Positions 52,543 to 60,432 of a DNA stretch of 64,000 nt are shown one piece after another. The stretch lies in assembly GCA_964440115.1 (NCBI GenBank), contig CAYTPV010000001.1, positions 372,001-436,000 of the forward strand, read 5' to 3'. The stretch is from JAEWWD01 sp964440115. GTDB lineage: Bacteria; Bacillota; Clostridia; Christensenellales; CAG-138. Position 1 is the stretch's first letter. Every line of letters begins with the position of its first letter. Under the pieces are notes generated by a model. It saw only the letters and a list, made by a program, of their open reading frames with translations. It did no database searches and was not told where the DNA came from. The position numbers and the translations under genes were made by a program.

Positions 52543-52782
52543 ACCGTTCCCTCCTTTGTATAATTGAATAAAACATTTTTGCGGAAACCAATCCAACCCT
52601 TTTGACGGGATAGGAGCATTTCTTGTTTTAACAATACCATTGCATAGTCTTGCATCAGTCTCATCCGTGTCATCAGACATTGCTTTTATTGGTCTCATTT
52701 CAGCCTCACCGCTCAATATATGGCATATTTCCTTATTTCCCGACCGCATTCAACTTATTTCCTGAGGACAGATTTTATTTGC
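52543..52782 (-). promoter_or_regulatory. Upstream region of surface-protein gene 1 with paired 12-bp boxes
   Basis: On the coding (minus) strand: TCAGGAAATAAG (52765-52754) and TCGGGAAATAAG (52743-52732), spaced 22 bases start to start. The nearer box is 190 bases before the start codon. Matching boxes precede surface-protein gene 2. Confidence 0.6.
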
Positions 52783-52815
52783 AAAAAAATCCCTGTGCTA
52801 TGCACAGGGATTCTT
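52783..52815 (-). terminator. Terminator of surface-protein gene 2
   Basis: Stem AATCCCTGTGC / GCACAGGGATT, loop ATA, followed by a T run on the minus strand. Confidence 0.9.
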
Positions 52816-52836
52816 TGCCGGGTATTCAGGCTCGCG

Positions 52837-54747
52837 TCAGCTCTTTTTTCTTCTAGCCGCGGCTGCAAGCGTTATACCCGCCAACAGCAGCATATTCATG
52901 ATGTCCAGCGGCGCTCCGCCCGTACCGGGCACGCCAAGCGGAATATCCGGGTTAGCTTCCGTACCCGGGGTAAGCGGAATTTCGTCGTCGTCATCATTGT
53001 TATGATGGATAGTGGTAACGGAAATATTGAACACGATTTCTGAGCCGTCGAATCCGTAATCCACAATTTGCGGCGCGGGCATATCGCCGATACGATACCT
53101 TCCCTCTCCATCCCAGGCCGCCGGATTTACGGTAATCTGAGGCCCTGCCGGAATGGTAACGCTATTCATTCTCGTAAATACAACCCCGCGAGTCGCATGC
53201 ACATAGTTTGTGATAACGGTGATTGTACGGTCCTGCGGCGCAGCAAGCCTGTACGGCACGTACGGTATGAGAAGATTGTTCCAGTCGCACTGCGTGCCGG
53301 CATACTGCACCTGATCCCATTGCAGATACCCCGAACGCTGTATGGCGTTCTGCGCGTTTATGCATCTGGGCAGATAGAATGTGTAGCCTCGGGCCGCCAA
53401 CTGGCTTACGCTGATCTGCGTTGATCCCACGGGGGTCAGATACCAGTCGCCGCCCCAGCCGTACATTTTCTGTGAACGAAGCGTACCGCCGAGCATCTGA
53501 ATAGTTGCGCACCCCACGCCGCCCGCAGCCTCGCTGCCTGCATAAATGGTACCGACCGAGCCGCTGTTCATCGTAATGACCGATTTCAGGGCGCTGCCCA
53601 TATATCCGCCGCCGTATATATTGCCCGAGATAGCGGTGCCGCTTACCGTGACGGATGTACCGGCCGTTCCCTTCACATCGCCCACGCCGCATCCGCCGTA
53701 TATGCTGCCGGAAACGGTGCCGTCCCTAAGCGCTACTTCGGCCGCGCCCTGCACATCGCCGCAGCGGCTGCCGCCGTATACGCTTCCGGAGACGCTGCTG
53801 TTTTTTACTTCGACTTTAGCGGAACCTTTGACATCGCCATCTTTGCCGCCGCCGTAGACATTGCCCGTTACCGTGGCGTTTTCTACCGTAACGTCAGTCG
53901 AACCTTTTACAGTTCCTTTGCGGCTGCCGCCATGCACGCTTTTGACATGGCCGCCGGATACTGTGACAGCCGCACTGCCGCCGACATCGCCGCCTTCCCC
54001 GCCGCCGTATACATCGCCAACCTGACCTTCCACAGTTACTGTTGCGTTACCTACGTTAGCCGTAGCACTCGCAGAGTGAAGCAGGCTGTTATCGGTAACC
54101 TTGGACTTTCCGCCGCCGTAAACATCTCCGTTTACCGTGCCGTCTTCACCGACCCCGACGCTGGTATCTCCCGCGTTCGCCGTAGCCACTGCGTTCTTTG
54201 GCCGACTTAAGCCCGTAGCCGCAGTCGCTTCAGCATTACCACCGCCATAGACGTCGCCGTTTACCGTACCGTCAGTAACTATCACCGTTGTATTACCGGT
54301 CACATTCGCCGTCTCTTTTTCATCTTTATTCGCCGTGGCATGGCCGCCGCCGTATACGTCGCCGTTTACCGTACCGCCGTTGATGACAACGCTCGTATTC
54401 CCATTCACATTACCATCGTTGCCGCCGCCATACACATCGCCCACCGTACCGCCGTTTACGGTGACGGAGGTACTGCCGCTATCTTCATTCTTGCTGCCTC
54501 CGTAAATTGTATAGTTTTCCACATTAGGCGATTCATCTTGTTCCGTGCCATTCACATTGTATCTGGCACCGGAAGTGGTTGAGACAACGGTGTCTCCATC
54601 ATCATCTTCATCTATGGTAATTGGGTTGCTGTTTGCATGAACTGTTTGATTGCCCGTGTCGATGTCCACCGTTGCCGCAAGTGCTGTGCTGCATAGCAAA
54701 AGCCATACAAGTACACCCGCAAGAATCGCCGAGGATTTTCTTCTCAT
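52837..54747 (-). CDS. Large YGG-repeat surface protein with VPGTG anchor motif
   Basis: About 636 aa from the ATG at 54747 (AGGGGG 9 bases before); an in-frame region further upstream is not expressed by any visible site. Signal peptide RRKSSAILAGVLVWLLLCST then ALAATVDID, very like gene 1. About ten repeats of the VNGGTVNGDVYGGG type (GNVNGNTSVVINGG, EVKNSSVSGSVYGGSRCG) make a predicted beta-helix, then a beta-rich C-terminal region (VITNYVHATRGVVFTR). The end IPLGVPGTGGAPLDIMNMLLLAG then AARRKKS has sortase-signal layout with VPGTG in place of LPxTG. No sortase gene is in the window. Same orientation as gene 1. Confidence 0.85.
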   Translation of the reverse strand: MRRKSSAILAGVLVWLLLCSTALAATVDIDTGNQTVHANSNPITIDEDDDGDTVVSTTSGARYNVNGTEQDESPNVENYTIYGGSKNEDSGSTSVTVNGGTVGDVYGGGNDGNVNGNTSVVINGGTVNGDVYGGGHATANKDEKETANVTGNTTVIVTDGTVNGDVYGGGNAEATAATGLSRPKNAVATANAGDTSVGVGEDGTVNGDVYGGGKSKVTDNSLLHSASATANVGNATVTVEGQVGDVYGGGEGGDVGGSAAVTVSGGHVKSVHGGSRKGTVKGSTDVTVENATVTGNVYGGGKDGDVKGSAKVEVKNSSVSGSVYGGSRCGDVQGAAEVALRDGTVSGSIYGGCGVGDVKGTAGTSVTVSGTAISGNIYGGGYMGSALKSVITMNSGSVGTIYAGSEAAGGVGCATIQMLGGTLRSQKMYGWGGDWYLTPVGSTQISVSQLAARGYTFYLPRCINAQNAIQRSGYLQWDQVQYAGTQCDWNNLLIPYVPYRLAAPQDRTITVITNYVHATRGVVFTRMNSVTIPAGPQITVNPAAWDGEGRYRIGDMPAPQIVDYGFDGSEIVFNISVTTIHHNNDDDDEIPLTPGTEANPDIPLGVPGTGGAPLDIMNMLLLAGITLAAAARRKKS

Positions 54748-55142
54748 TCCCATTTCCCCCTTATTCGTTTGTTTTTTGAGAATGCCCCTGTTTTCACAGC
54801 CAAAACGATTGAAACCACAAAAGCTTGTCCACATATTTCCTGACTTCACAGTACTACCTGGCAGCCTTAACACAGTCCCATACAGCCTTGTTCGTTTTGT
54901 CATGTTTTGAAGATTAATGAAGAATCGCTCTTATTCCCCGAATTTGCACACTTATTTCCCGAAATGCGACGCATTCCGGCAATATACGAAAAATGGCCTA
55001 ATTCGCCTCATTTCTGAATGGTACCCCTATAAATGACGTTTTTATTTGGTGAAATATCGGGCATGATGCCATTGCAAAAATATTTCCCTGCTATTTCGCC
55101 GGTTCTATGCCGAAGCCGCAGGTAAGCTGGATATCACAGCGT
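54748..55142 (-). promoter_or_regulatory. Upstream region of surface-protein gene 2 with paired 12-bp boxes
   Basis: Coding-strand boxes TCGGGAAATAAG (54962-54951) and TCGGGGAATAAG (54941-54930), spaced 21 bases, with a weaker TCAGGAAATATG (54843-54832). The nearer good box is 183 bases before the start. The rest of this gap is AT-rich; another related CAGGGAAATATT occurs near 55078. No gene seen in the gap. Confidence 0.6.
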
Positions 55143-55382
55143 TTAATTACGGCCTTCCACAAACCAGCGGCCTTCCTCGTCAAACAGAAATATGACCCTG
55201 CCGCTGACTTCGCAGGCATACCGATCGCCCACGCCGCCGGCTTTGAGGCTGGCTGCGCGGCGCACATCGAGCACATCGTCGATGAGTATTTTGCGTCCGT
55301 CCTCCCAGATCAGTCCGAGCGGCTTTTTTTTACCGTCCGGCTGAATGATGGCCAGCACGCCCACATATACCTTATCCGCCAT
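55143..55382 (-). CDS. Small protein linked to Y-family polymerase
   Basis: 79 aa, soluble, predicted mixed beta/alpha: VYVGVLAIIQPDGKKKPLGLIWEDG, RKILIDDVLDVRRAASLKAGG, then VIFLFDEEGRWFVEG. I recall small proteins of this kind beside Y-family polymerase genes in Clostridia, but no function. AGGGAGG precedes the ATG. It lies 12 bases downstream of the polymerase gene, so it is in the same transcript and probably SOS-induced too. Confidence 0.7.
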   Translation of the reverse strand: MADKVYVGVLAIIQPDGKKKPLGLIWEDGRKILIDDVLDVRRAASLKAGGVGDRYACEVSGRVIFLFDEEGRWFVEGRN

Positions 55383-55394
55383 AAGAAGCCTCCC

Positions 55395-56645
55395 TTACGC
55401 AAAATATCCGACAGGATGAATGGTATGATCGCCTTTTGCGTCAAACTGCCGCAGCGTGGGATCTGTGGCCATGATGGCCCGCGCGATGGAATAGTGCCCA
55501 AACCGCCGCCGGATATCGTCGACCGCACGATCCAGCTTTTCCTGCCGCTCCTGCCTGTACCCATCGCCAAGCAGCGAAAGCTGCATATTTTCCCTGGCGC
55601 TGACAAGATCCGTGGCGCGCAGGCCTATGCTGCGCAGCGGCCGTTCCCAACTGTAGCTTTCCGTAAGCAGCCGCATGGCAGCCATGCAAATTTCATCCGA
55701 CACGCAGGTGGGCTGCGGCAGCTTCATCTGCCGCTCAAAGCAGCACAGGGTGTTATCGCGTACGCCGATCTGTATGGTGCGCCCCTTGAGTCCCTGTTCG
55801 CGCAGCCGTGCCGCCACGCTTTCCGCCAGATTATAGAACACGATTTTGGCGTCCTGCAGATTGCAGATATCTCTCGGGGTGGTCGTGCTGTTGCCTATGC
55901 TTTTGACGACCGCTTCGTCCCCGGCGTGCGCCACCGGCGCGCTATCCCATCCGTTTGCGAAGGTATGCAGCACATACCCCCATTTGCCGAACCAGTCGTG
56001 CAGCAGTTCCGGGTCGGCGTTGGCTATGCCGCCGATGGTGGTGATGCCCCTGTTGTACAGCTTGCGCTGCGTCGCCCTGCCCACATACAAAAGATCCTCC
56101 GCAGGCAGAGGCCATACTTTCTGCCGATAGTTTTCCCGGGTGATGACGGTTACCGCATCCGGCTTTTTCATATCGCTGCCCAGTTTGGCGAATATCTTGT
56201 TGTAACTTACGCCAACGCTGACCGTTACGCCCAGTTCTTTTTTTACCCTGCTGCGTATCTGTTCCGCGATATCCGCCCCGCTTCCGAACAGACCTATGCT
56301 GCCCGTTACATCCAGCCAGCTTTCATCAAGCCCGAACGGCTCCACTTGGCTGGTATATTCGGCAAAAAGGCCGCGGATCATGCGGGAAAAGCGCAGATAC
56401 AGCGGATAATTCGGCTTGAGTATGATGAGATTGGGGCACTTTTGCTTGGCCTGCCAAAGCACTTCTCCCGTTTTGATGCCAAAAGCCTTCGCTTCCTGGG
56501 ATTTAGCGAGCACGATGCCGTGGCGCGCTTCGGTATCGCCGCCCACCGCGACGCATTTGCCGCGCAACTCCGGCCGGTGCAGTATTTCAATGCTCGCATA
56601 GCAGTTGTTGATATCCGCATGCAGAATACAGCGCTCCGTTTGCAT
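55395..56645 (-). CDS. Y-family DNA polymerase (translesion)
   Basis: 416 aa from the ATG at 56645 (MQTERCILHADINNCYASIE); an ATG at 56657 is in frame but abuts AAGGG. Catalytic core: DINNCYASIE with the metal aspartate, KSQEAKAFGIKTGEVLWQA, PFGLDESWLDVTGS (second metal acidic pair), GVSYNKIFAKLGSDMKKPDAV, then a little-finger domain with RSIGLRATDLVS. It bypasses DNA lesions. A near-consensus promoter with a LexA-like palindrome just after the -10 suggests SOS control. Divergent from SRAP gene. Confidence 0.94.
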   Translation of the reverse strand: MQTERCILHADINNCYASIEILHRPELRGKCVAVGGDTEARHGIVLAKSQEAKAFGIKTGEVLWQAKQKCPNLIILKPNYPLYLRFSRMIRGLFAEYTSQVEPFGLDESWLDVTGSIGLFGSGADIAEQIRSRVKKELGVTVSVGVSYNKIFAKLGSDMKKPDAVTVITRENYRQKVWPLPAEDLLYVGRATQRKLYNRGITTIGGIANADPELLHDWFGKWGYVLHTFANGWDSAPVAHAGDEAVVKSIGNSTTTPRDICNLQDAKIVFYNLAESVAARLREQGLKGRTIQIGVRDNTLCCFERQMKLPQPTCVSDEICMAAMRLLTESYSWERPLRSIGLRATDLVSARENMQLSLLGDGYRQERQEKLDRAVDDIRRRFGHYSIARAIMATDPTLRQFDAKGDHTIHPVGYFA

Positions 56646-56664
56646 CTCGTTCGTCATCCCTTCC

Positions 56665-56690
56665 GTTATAAGAACTATTGTTCGTATAAC
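56665..56690. promoter_or_regulatory. LexA-like operator in an extended 26-bp palindrome
   Basis: On the minus strand GTTATA-C-GAAC-AATA-GTTC-T-TATAAC. The inner GAAC-N4-GTTC is the Gram-positive SOS box core, and a second dyad (GTTATA / TATAAC) surrounds it. It lies directly downstream of the polymerase -10. Confidence 0.7.
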
Positions 56691-56691
56691 G

Positions 56692-56720
56692 AGTATAGAA
56701 CCACGGGAGAATAGAGTCAA
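56692..56720 (-). promoter_or_regulatory. Promoter of the polymerase operon
   Basis: Minus strand TTGACT (56720-56715), 17-base spacer, TATACT (56697-56692). The operator begins two bases downstream. Confidence 0.78.
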
Positions 56721-56788
56721 CAGGAAATTGTTTGCGCAAATGGCCCGGTCGGCGGCAAATATGTTATTATTAGGAAAGAGGTGATGGT

Positions 56789-57355
56789 ATGTGCGGGAGA
56801 TACTATATTGCGATTGAGGATGAGGAATTGCAGGCGATATTGCGCGAAGCGCAGCAAAACGCAAAGAAGCCCGAGCATCTTCCAAAGACGGGCGAAATAT
56901 TTCCCACCGACATCGCCCCCGTCATCGCGGCAGACGGCAAACCGCAGGCAATGCGATGGGGATTTTTGCGCTACGACGGCAAAGGGCGTATCATCAACGC
57001 CCGCAGCGAAACGGCCAAAGAAAAGGCAATGTTCAAAAAAGCACTGCAGGAAGGCCGCTGCCTTATCCCCGCCTCTAACTATTTTGAATGGCAGACCCTG
57101 CCGGACGGCAAAAAACAGAAATATGCGGTTTCCGGCGAGGAACCCGTGCTGTATATGGCGGGATTGTACCGCAAAGAAGCGGGTGAAGAGTTACCCGTGT
57201 TCGTGGTGCTCACAAAGGAAGCGGCGGAAGAGATCGCGTTTATGCACGACCGTATGCCCGTGATACTCCCCCGTGCGCAGCAGCTGAGCTGGCTCAACGG
57301 GGAACTGGATGTGACGGACGGCGGCAAGGCGGGTGTAAAGGTGGAAAAGGCATAA
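56789..57355 (+). CDS. SOS response-associated peptidase (SRAP/YedK/HMCES family)
   Basis: 188 aa. Catalytic Cys2 (needs initiator Met removed), INARSET (N70, R72), PASNYFEW (E100) and the MHDRMPVIL motif (H153) are all present. SRAP proteins form a covalent thiazolidine link to abasic sites in single-stranded DNA, shielding them. The GTG-rich start region has GAGGTG before the ATG. It diverges from the polymerase operon across about 140 bases that include the SOS box, so joint DNA-damage induction is likely. Confidence 0.95.
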   Translation: MCGRYYIAIEDEELQAILREAQQNAKKPEHLPKTGEIFPTDIAPVIAADGKPQAMRWGFLRYDGKGRIINARSETAKEKAMFKKALQEGRCLIPASNYFEWQTLPDGKKQKYAVSGEEPVLYMAGLYRKEAGEELPVFVVLTKEAAEEIAFMHDRMPVILPRAQQLSWLNGELDVTDGGKAGVKVEKA

Positions 57356-57356
57356 A

Positions 57357-57390
57357 ATAAAAATCCGGCGATTAACTCGCCGGATTTTTT
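57357..57390. terminator. Bidirectional terminator between SRAP and prohibitin-like genes
   Basis: Stem AAATCCGGCGA / TCGCCGGATTT, loop TTAAC, T run on the plus strand and A/T run on the other side. Serves convergent genes. Confidence 0.9.
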
Positions 57391-57406
57391 GCATTTAGAG
57401 AGTTAC

Positions 57407-58303
57407 TTATTGTTTGGGCAGATCGATGCCTATGAGCGAACCGCCCGAGCCTGTCTGCACCTGCGGCAGCTTGCCATCCCACTTGTTGATCATCTCGTAA
57501 TTGATGAGCTCGTTGCTCAGGGATTCAGAGAGCTTGCGGTTGGCTTCGGCCTGCGCATCGGCTTCCATCGTAATCTGCTTAGCTTTTGCCTCCGCGGCGA
57601 TGACAGCGGCATCCGCCTCGGCCTGTGCAGCAATTACCTTCTGCTTGGCGGAAGCTTCCGCAATAACGACTGCCTGTTCCTGCTCGGTGCGGGTCTTAAT
57701 AAGGTTCTGCTCAGCGACCTGCTTCTGCTCAATCGCGGCGATGTATTCATCCGAGAAATCCCAGTCTATGACGTTGATATCCTCCACTACGATGCCCGAT
57801 GCCTGCAGCTTGGCCTTGAGGTTATTATCAAGCTCCACGGAAACAGCGCTGCGGTTGGCCACCAGCGTGCTGGCCGTATATTCGGAGACCACGGCCTTTA
57901 ATACCTCGTTCACTGCGGGCACCACCAGCACACTTTCATACGAACCGCCAATGTTTTTGTAAATGGAATAGCTCATGCCCTTATCCACGCGGTAGTTGAC
58001 AGCCAGCACGGCGGATACCGTCTGAAGGTCCTTGGAAAATGCCTGCGTGGTAACTTCCAGCTTGACGATACGGTTGTCCATCAATACGACCTGCTGCGCA
58101 AAAGGAATCTTGAAATGCAGGCCTTCCTGCAGCACAATGTCGCTCACGCTGCCCATCGTCACGACTACGCCCGTATGTCCGGCGGAGATCACGACAAAAC
58201 TGCCCAGGGCGACGGAGGCAATCAGTATGACAAGAATAGCCGTTGTCACGATTTTTCTCACGGAGGTTGTGCCGTCCTTGTTCTTAAACATATTTTTTCC
58301 CAT
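57407..58303 (-). CDS. Prohibitin/SPFH-family membrane protein
   Basis: 298 aa. One transmembrane helix near the N terminus (about residues 17-40), then a prohibitin (PHB) domain: AGHTGVVVTMGSV, LQEGLHFKIPFAQQVVLMDNRIVKLEV, STLVANRSAVSVELDNNL and INVIDWDFSDEYIAAIEQKQVAEQNL. A long Ala/Glu/Lys coiled coil follows (EASAKQKVIAAQAEADAAVI). Such proteins form membrane rings or microdomain scaffolds. The start is either 58303 or a nearby Met at 58291. Stand-alone. Confidence 0.9.
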   Translation of the reverse strand: MGKNMFKNKDGTTSVRKIVTTAILVILIASVALGSFVVISAGHTGVVVTMGSVSDIVLQEGLHFKIPFAQQVVLMDNRIVKLEVTTQAFSKDLQTVSAVLAVNYRVDKGMSYSIYKNIGGSYESVLVVPAVNEVLKAVVSEYTASTLVANRSAVSVELDNNLKAKLQASGIVVEDINVIDWDFSDEYIAAIEQKQVAEQNLIKTRTEQEQAVVIAEASAKQKVIAAQAEADAAVIAAEAKAKQITMEADAQAEANRKLSESLSNELINYEMINKWDGKLPQVQTGSGGSLIGIDLPKQ

Positions 58304-58431
58304 CCTTCCTTAGCTTGCGAAGAATAAAACCCCTCCCAAGCAGTATACCATAGTGCAGGGCAATGCGGACGGACTGCCGGGATTGTTGCAGAAAATTCCC
58401 AGCCGCTTCACAGGATGCCCGCGCCCGTCGG

Positions 58432-58461
58432 TTGGCAAATTAAAAAAAAGTCTGATATACT
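58432..58461 (+). promoter_or_regulatory. Promoter of the flippase gene
   Basis: TTGGCA (58432-58437), 18-base A-rich spacer, TATACT (58456-58461). The leader to the start at 58603 is about 135 bases with several short GC hairpins but no riboswitch I can name. Confidence 0.55.
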
Positions 58462-58602
58462 TGAATGAAACTTACGCAATACTGCCAAAAACTCTCATGA
58501 ACGAACGCCCGAAGGCGATGCTGTTAAGCCATCGTTGTCCCGGTGTTCCGGCACAGGCTGTTCTTCTTTATAACTGGCTCCGAAAGGCGGTTGGCCCTCC
58601 GG

Positions 58603-60216
58603 ATGGAAAAGAAATCATTTTTACGCGGTGCGGCTGTGCTTGCGGCAGCCGGTCTGCTCGTAAAATTTATTGGCGCGGTATACCGTATCCCGCTCAACAA
58701 TATCGTGGGCGTGAACGGCATGCGCTATTATGACATCGTATACCGCTATTATACCTGGCTGCTTGTGATCTCCTCAGCAGGACTGCCCACCGCCATTTCC
58801 AAGCTGGTTTCCGAACGCGTGACACTCGGCGATTACCGGGGCGCGCGCACGGTATTCCGCGCCGCGTTCCGGCTGCTGCTGATCATAGGTGTGTCGACAA
58901 CGCTCGTCATGTATTTCGGCGCTCATTTTCTCGCCAGCATCTCTTACCCGGCAGCCGATACCGAGGAAATCGCCAAGCAGGCGCTTTCCTTCCGGGCGCT
59001 GTCTCCGGCGCTGCTGTTCGTATCGCTCATGTGTGCGTATCGGGGGTACCTGCAGGGCATGCAGCGCATGACGGGCACCGCCGCTTCGCAGATAATGGAA
59101 CAGCTGGGCAAGCTGGGCATAGGCTTCACGCTTGCGTTTCAATTTCTTGAGCGCGGTCCCGAATACGCAGCCATGGGCGCATTGATAGGCGTCAGCGCTT
59201 CCGAACTGCTGGCGCTCATCGTGATTTGGGCGTTCTATATGCGCCGCAGAGCTGAGCTTTTGGCGCAGGCTGCCCGTACGCCGCGCCCCCGGACCAAACC
59301 GACATTCGGAATCAGCAAACAGATACTCGCCATCGCGATCCCCGTTACCATAGGCGCGTCCGTCATGCCCATTGCGGGAATCGTGGACAGCGCGCTCATT
59401 ATCCGGGTGCTTCAGGGCATCGGCTATACGGTTGGTGCGGCAGGCGAAGCGTATTCCCTGCTGTACTCGTTCGTCACGCCCATCATCAACATGCCCGCCG
59501 TGCTGACTTCCGCGCTGGCCATGAGCCTTGTACCGGCCATATCGTCGTTTATGGCACAGAAGGATTACAAACGCGTGCGGTCTGCCGCGCGCACCGGCAT
59601 GAAGCTTGCATTCATCATCGGCATGCCCTGCTGCGCCGGGCTGTTCGTGCTCGCGCAGCCCATACTTTCCATGCTGTTTTCAACGCTGACCCAAACGCAG
59701 CTTACGGTTGCGGCGGGGCTTTTGCGCACGGCATGCATCGGCGTTGTGTTTCTTTCGCTGGTGCAGACTCTTACCGGCGTCATACAGGGGTTGGGCCGGC
59801 CCAATGTGGCCGTGGTCAATCTGTTATTCGGCGGCATACTGAAGGTGGCGACGCTGCTCATACTCATGTACCGGCCGCAGATTAATATACAGGGCGCGGC
59901 CGTTTCCACGGTAGTATGTTACGCTGTAGCGGGTATACTCGACGCAGTGTATTTGGTACGCAAAACGGACCTCAATCTCAACCTGTACGATGTGTTCGGC
60001 AAGCCGATCCTTTCCTCCGTTGTCATGGGCGTTCTGGTGGGCGCCTCGTACGGCGTTTTGAGTAAGAGTATCAGCAACACAGCCGCAACGCTTGTATCCG
60101 TACTCTTGGGTGTTGTGCTGTACGCCGCCACCGCGATTGGGCTTAAAATGTTCAGCCCGGATGATTTAAAGTTCATCCCCGGCGGAACGAGATTGAAACG
60201 GCTGCTGGGAGGCTAA
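58603..60216 (+). CDS. MOP-superfamily polysaccharide/lipid flippase (SpoVB/MurJ-like)
   Basis: 537 aa from the ATG at 58603 (MEKKSFLRGAAVLAAAGLL); the upstream in-frame extension looks non-coding. About 14 hydrophobic segments and the polysaccharide biosynthesis-type signature (FIGAVYRIPLNNIVGVNGMRYYDIVY) typical of the SpoVB and MurJ group in Firmicutes. It probably flips a lipid-linked sugar precursor for peptidoglycan or the spore cortex. Weak ribosome-binding site (GAAAGGCGG far from the start). Sporulation use is plausible but not shown. Confidence 0.9.
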   Translation: MEKKSFLRGAAVLAAAGLLVKFIGAVYRIPLNNIVGVNGMRYYDIVYRYYTWLLVISSAGLPTAISKLVSERVTLGDYRGARTVFRAAFRLLLIIGVSTTLVMYFGAHFLASISYPAADTEEIAKQALSFRALSPALLFVSLMCAYRGYLQGMQRMTGTAASQIMEQLGKLGIGFTLAFQFLERGPEYAAMGALIGVSASELLALIVIWAFYMRRRAELLAQAARTPRPRTKPTFGISKQILAIAIPVTIGASVMPIAGIVDSALIIRVLQGIGYTVGAAGEAYSLLYSFVTPIINMPAVLTSALAMSLVPAISSFMAQKDYKRVRSAARTGMKLAFIIGMPCCAGLFVLAQPILSMLFSTLTQTQLTVAAGLLRTACIGVVFLSLVQTLTGVIQGLGRPNVAVVNLLFGGILKVATLLILMYRPQINIQGAAVSTVVCYAVAGILDAVYLVRKTDLNLNLYDVFGKPILSSVVMGVLVGASYGVLSKSISNTAATLVSVLLGVVLYAATAIGLKMFSPDDLKFIPGGTRLKRLLGG

Positions 60217-60218
60217 AA

Positions 60219-60370
60219 GGTCGCCAAAGTGCCTTCCGGCACTCTGGCGAGTTTCACCGCGCGAATTGACTCTCGGTTCCTTCGGAACTGTCGCGCCAAC
60301 TCGCGCTCTAAGGTGTCATTTTGCGACGTACATGCCGCCGCAAAGTGACGGATTGAAAGCCTATGATATT
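60219..60370 (+). repeat. Dispersed structured repeat, family Q, copy 2
   Basis: Just after the flippase gene. Hairpin 1 CGCCAAAGTGCC / GGCACTCTGGCG; middle stem closed by GCGCGA / TCGCGC with inner GGTTCC / GGAACT arm; hairpin 3 GTCATTTTGC / GCAAAGTGAC around a GTACATGCCG loop, preceded by AAGGT and followed by GGATT, as in copies 1 and 3. Confidence 0.7.
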
Positions 60371-60432
60371 CTAGCCTGTTATCGTGGATTAAGCTTCCGG
60401 GGTTACGCCCCGAAATGAAGAAAGGAACTTTT

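Noticed and set aside
55107..56714. A 535-codon plus-strand reading frame
   Set aside because: Antisense to the Y-family polymerase and its small partner; no start signal or motif.
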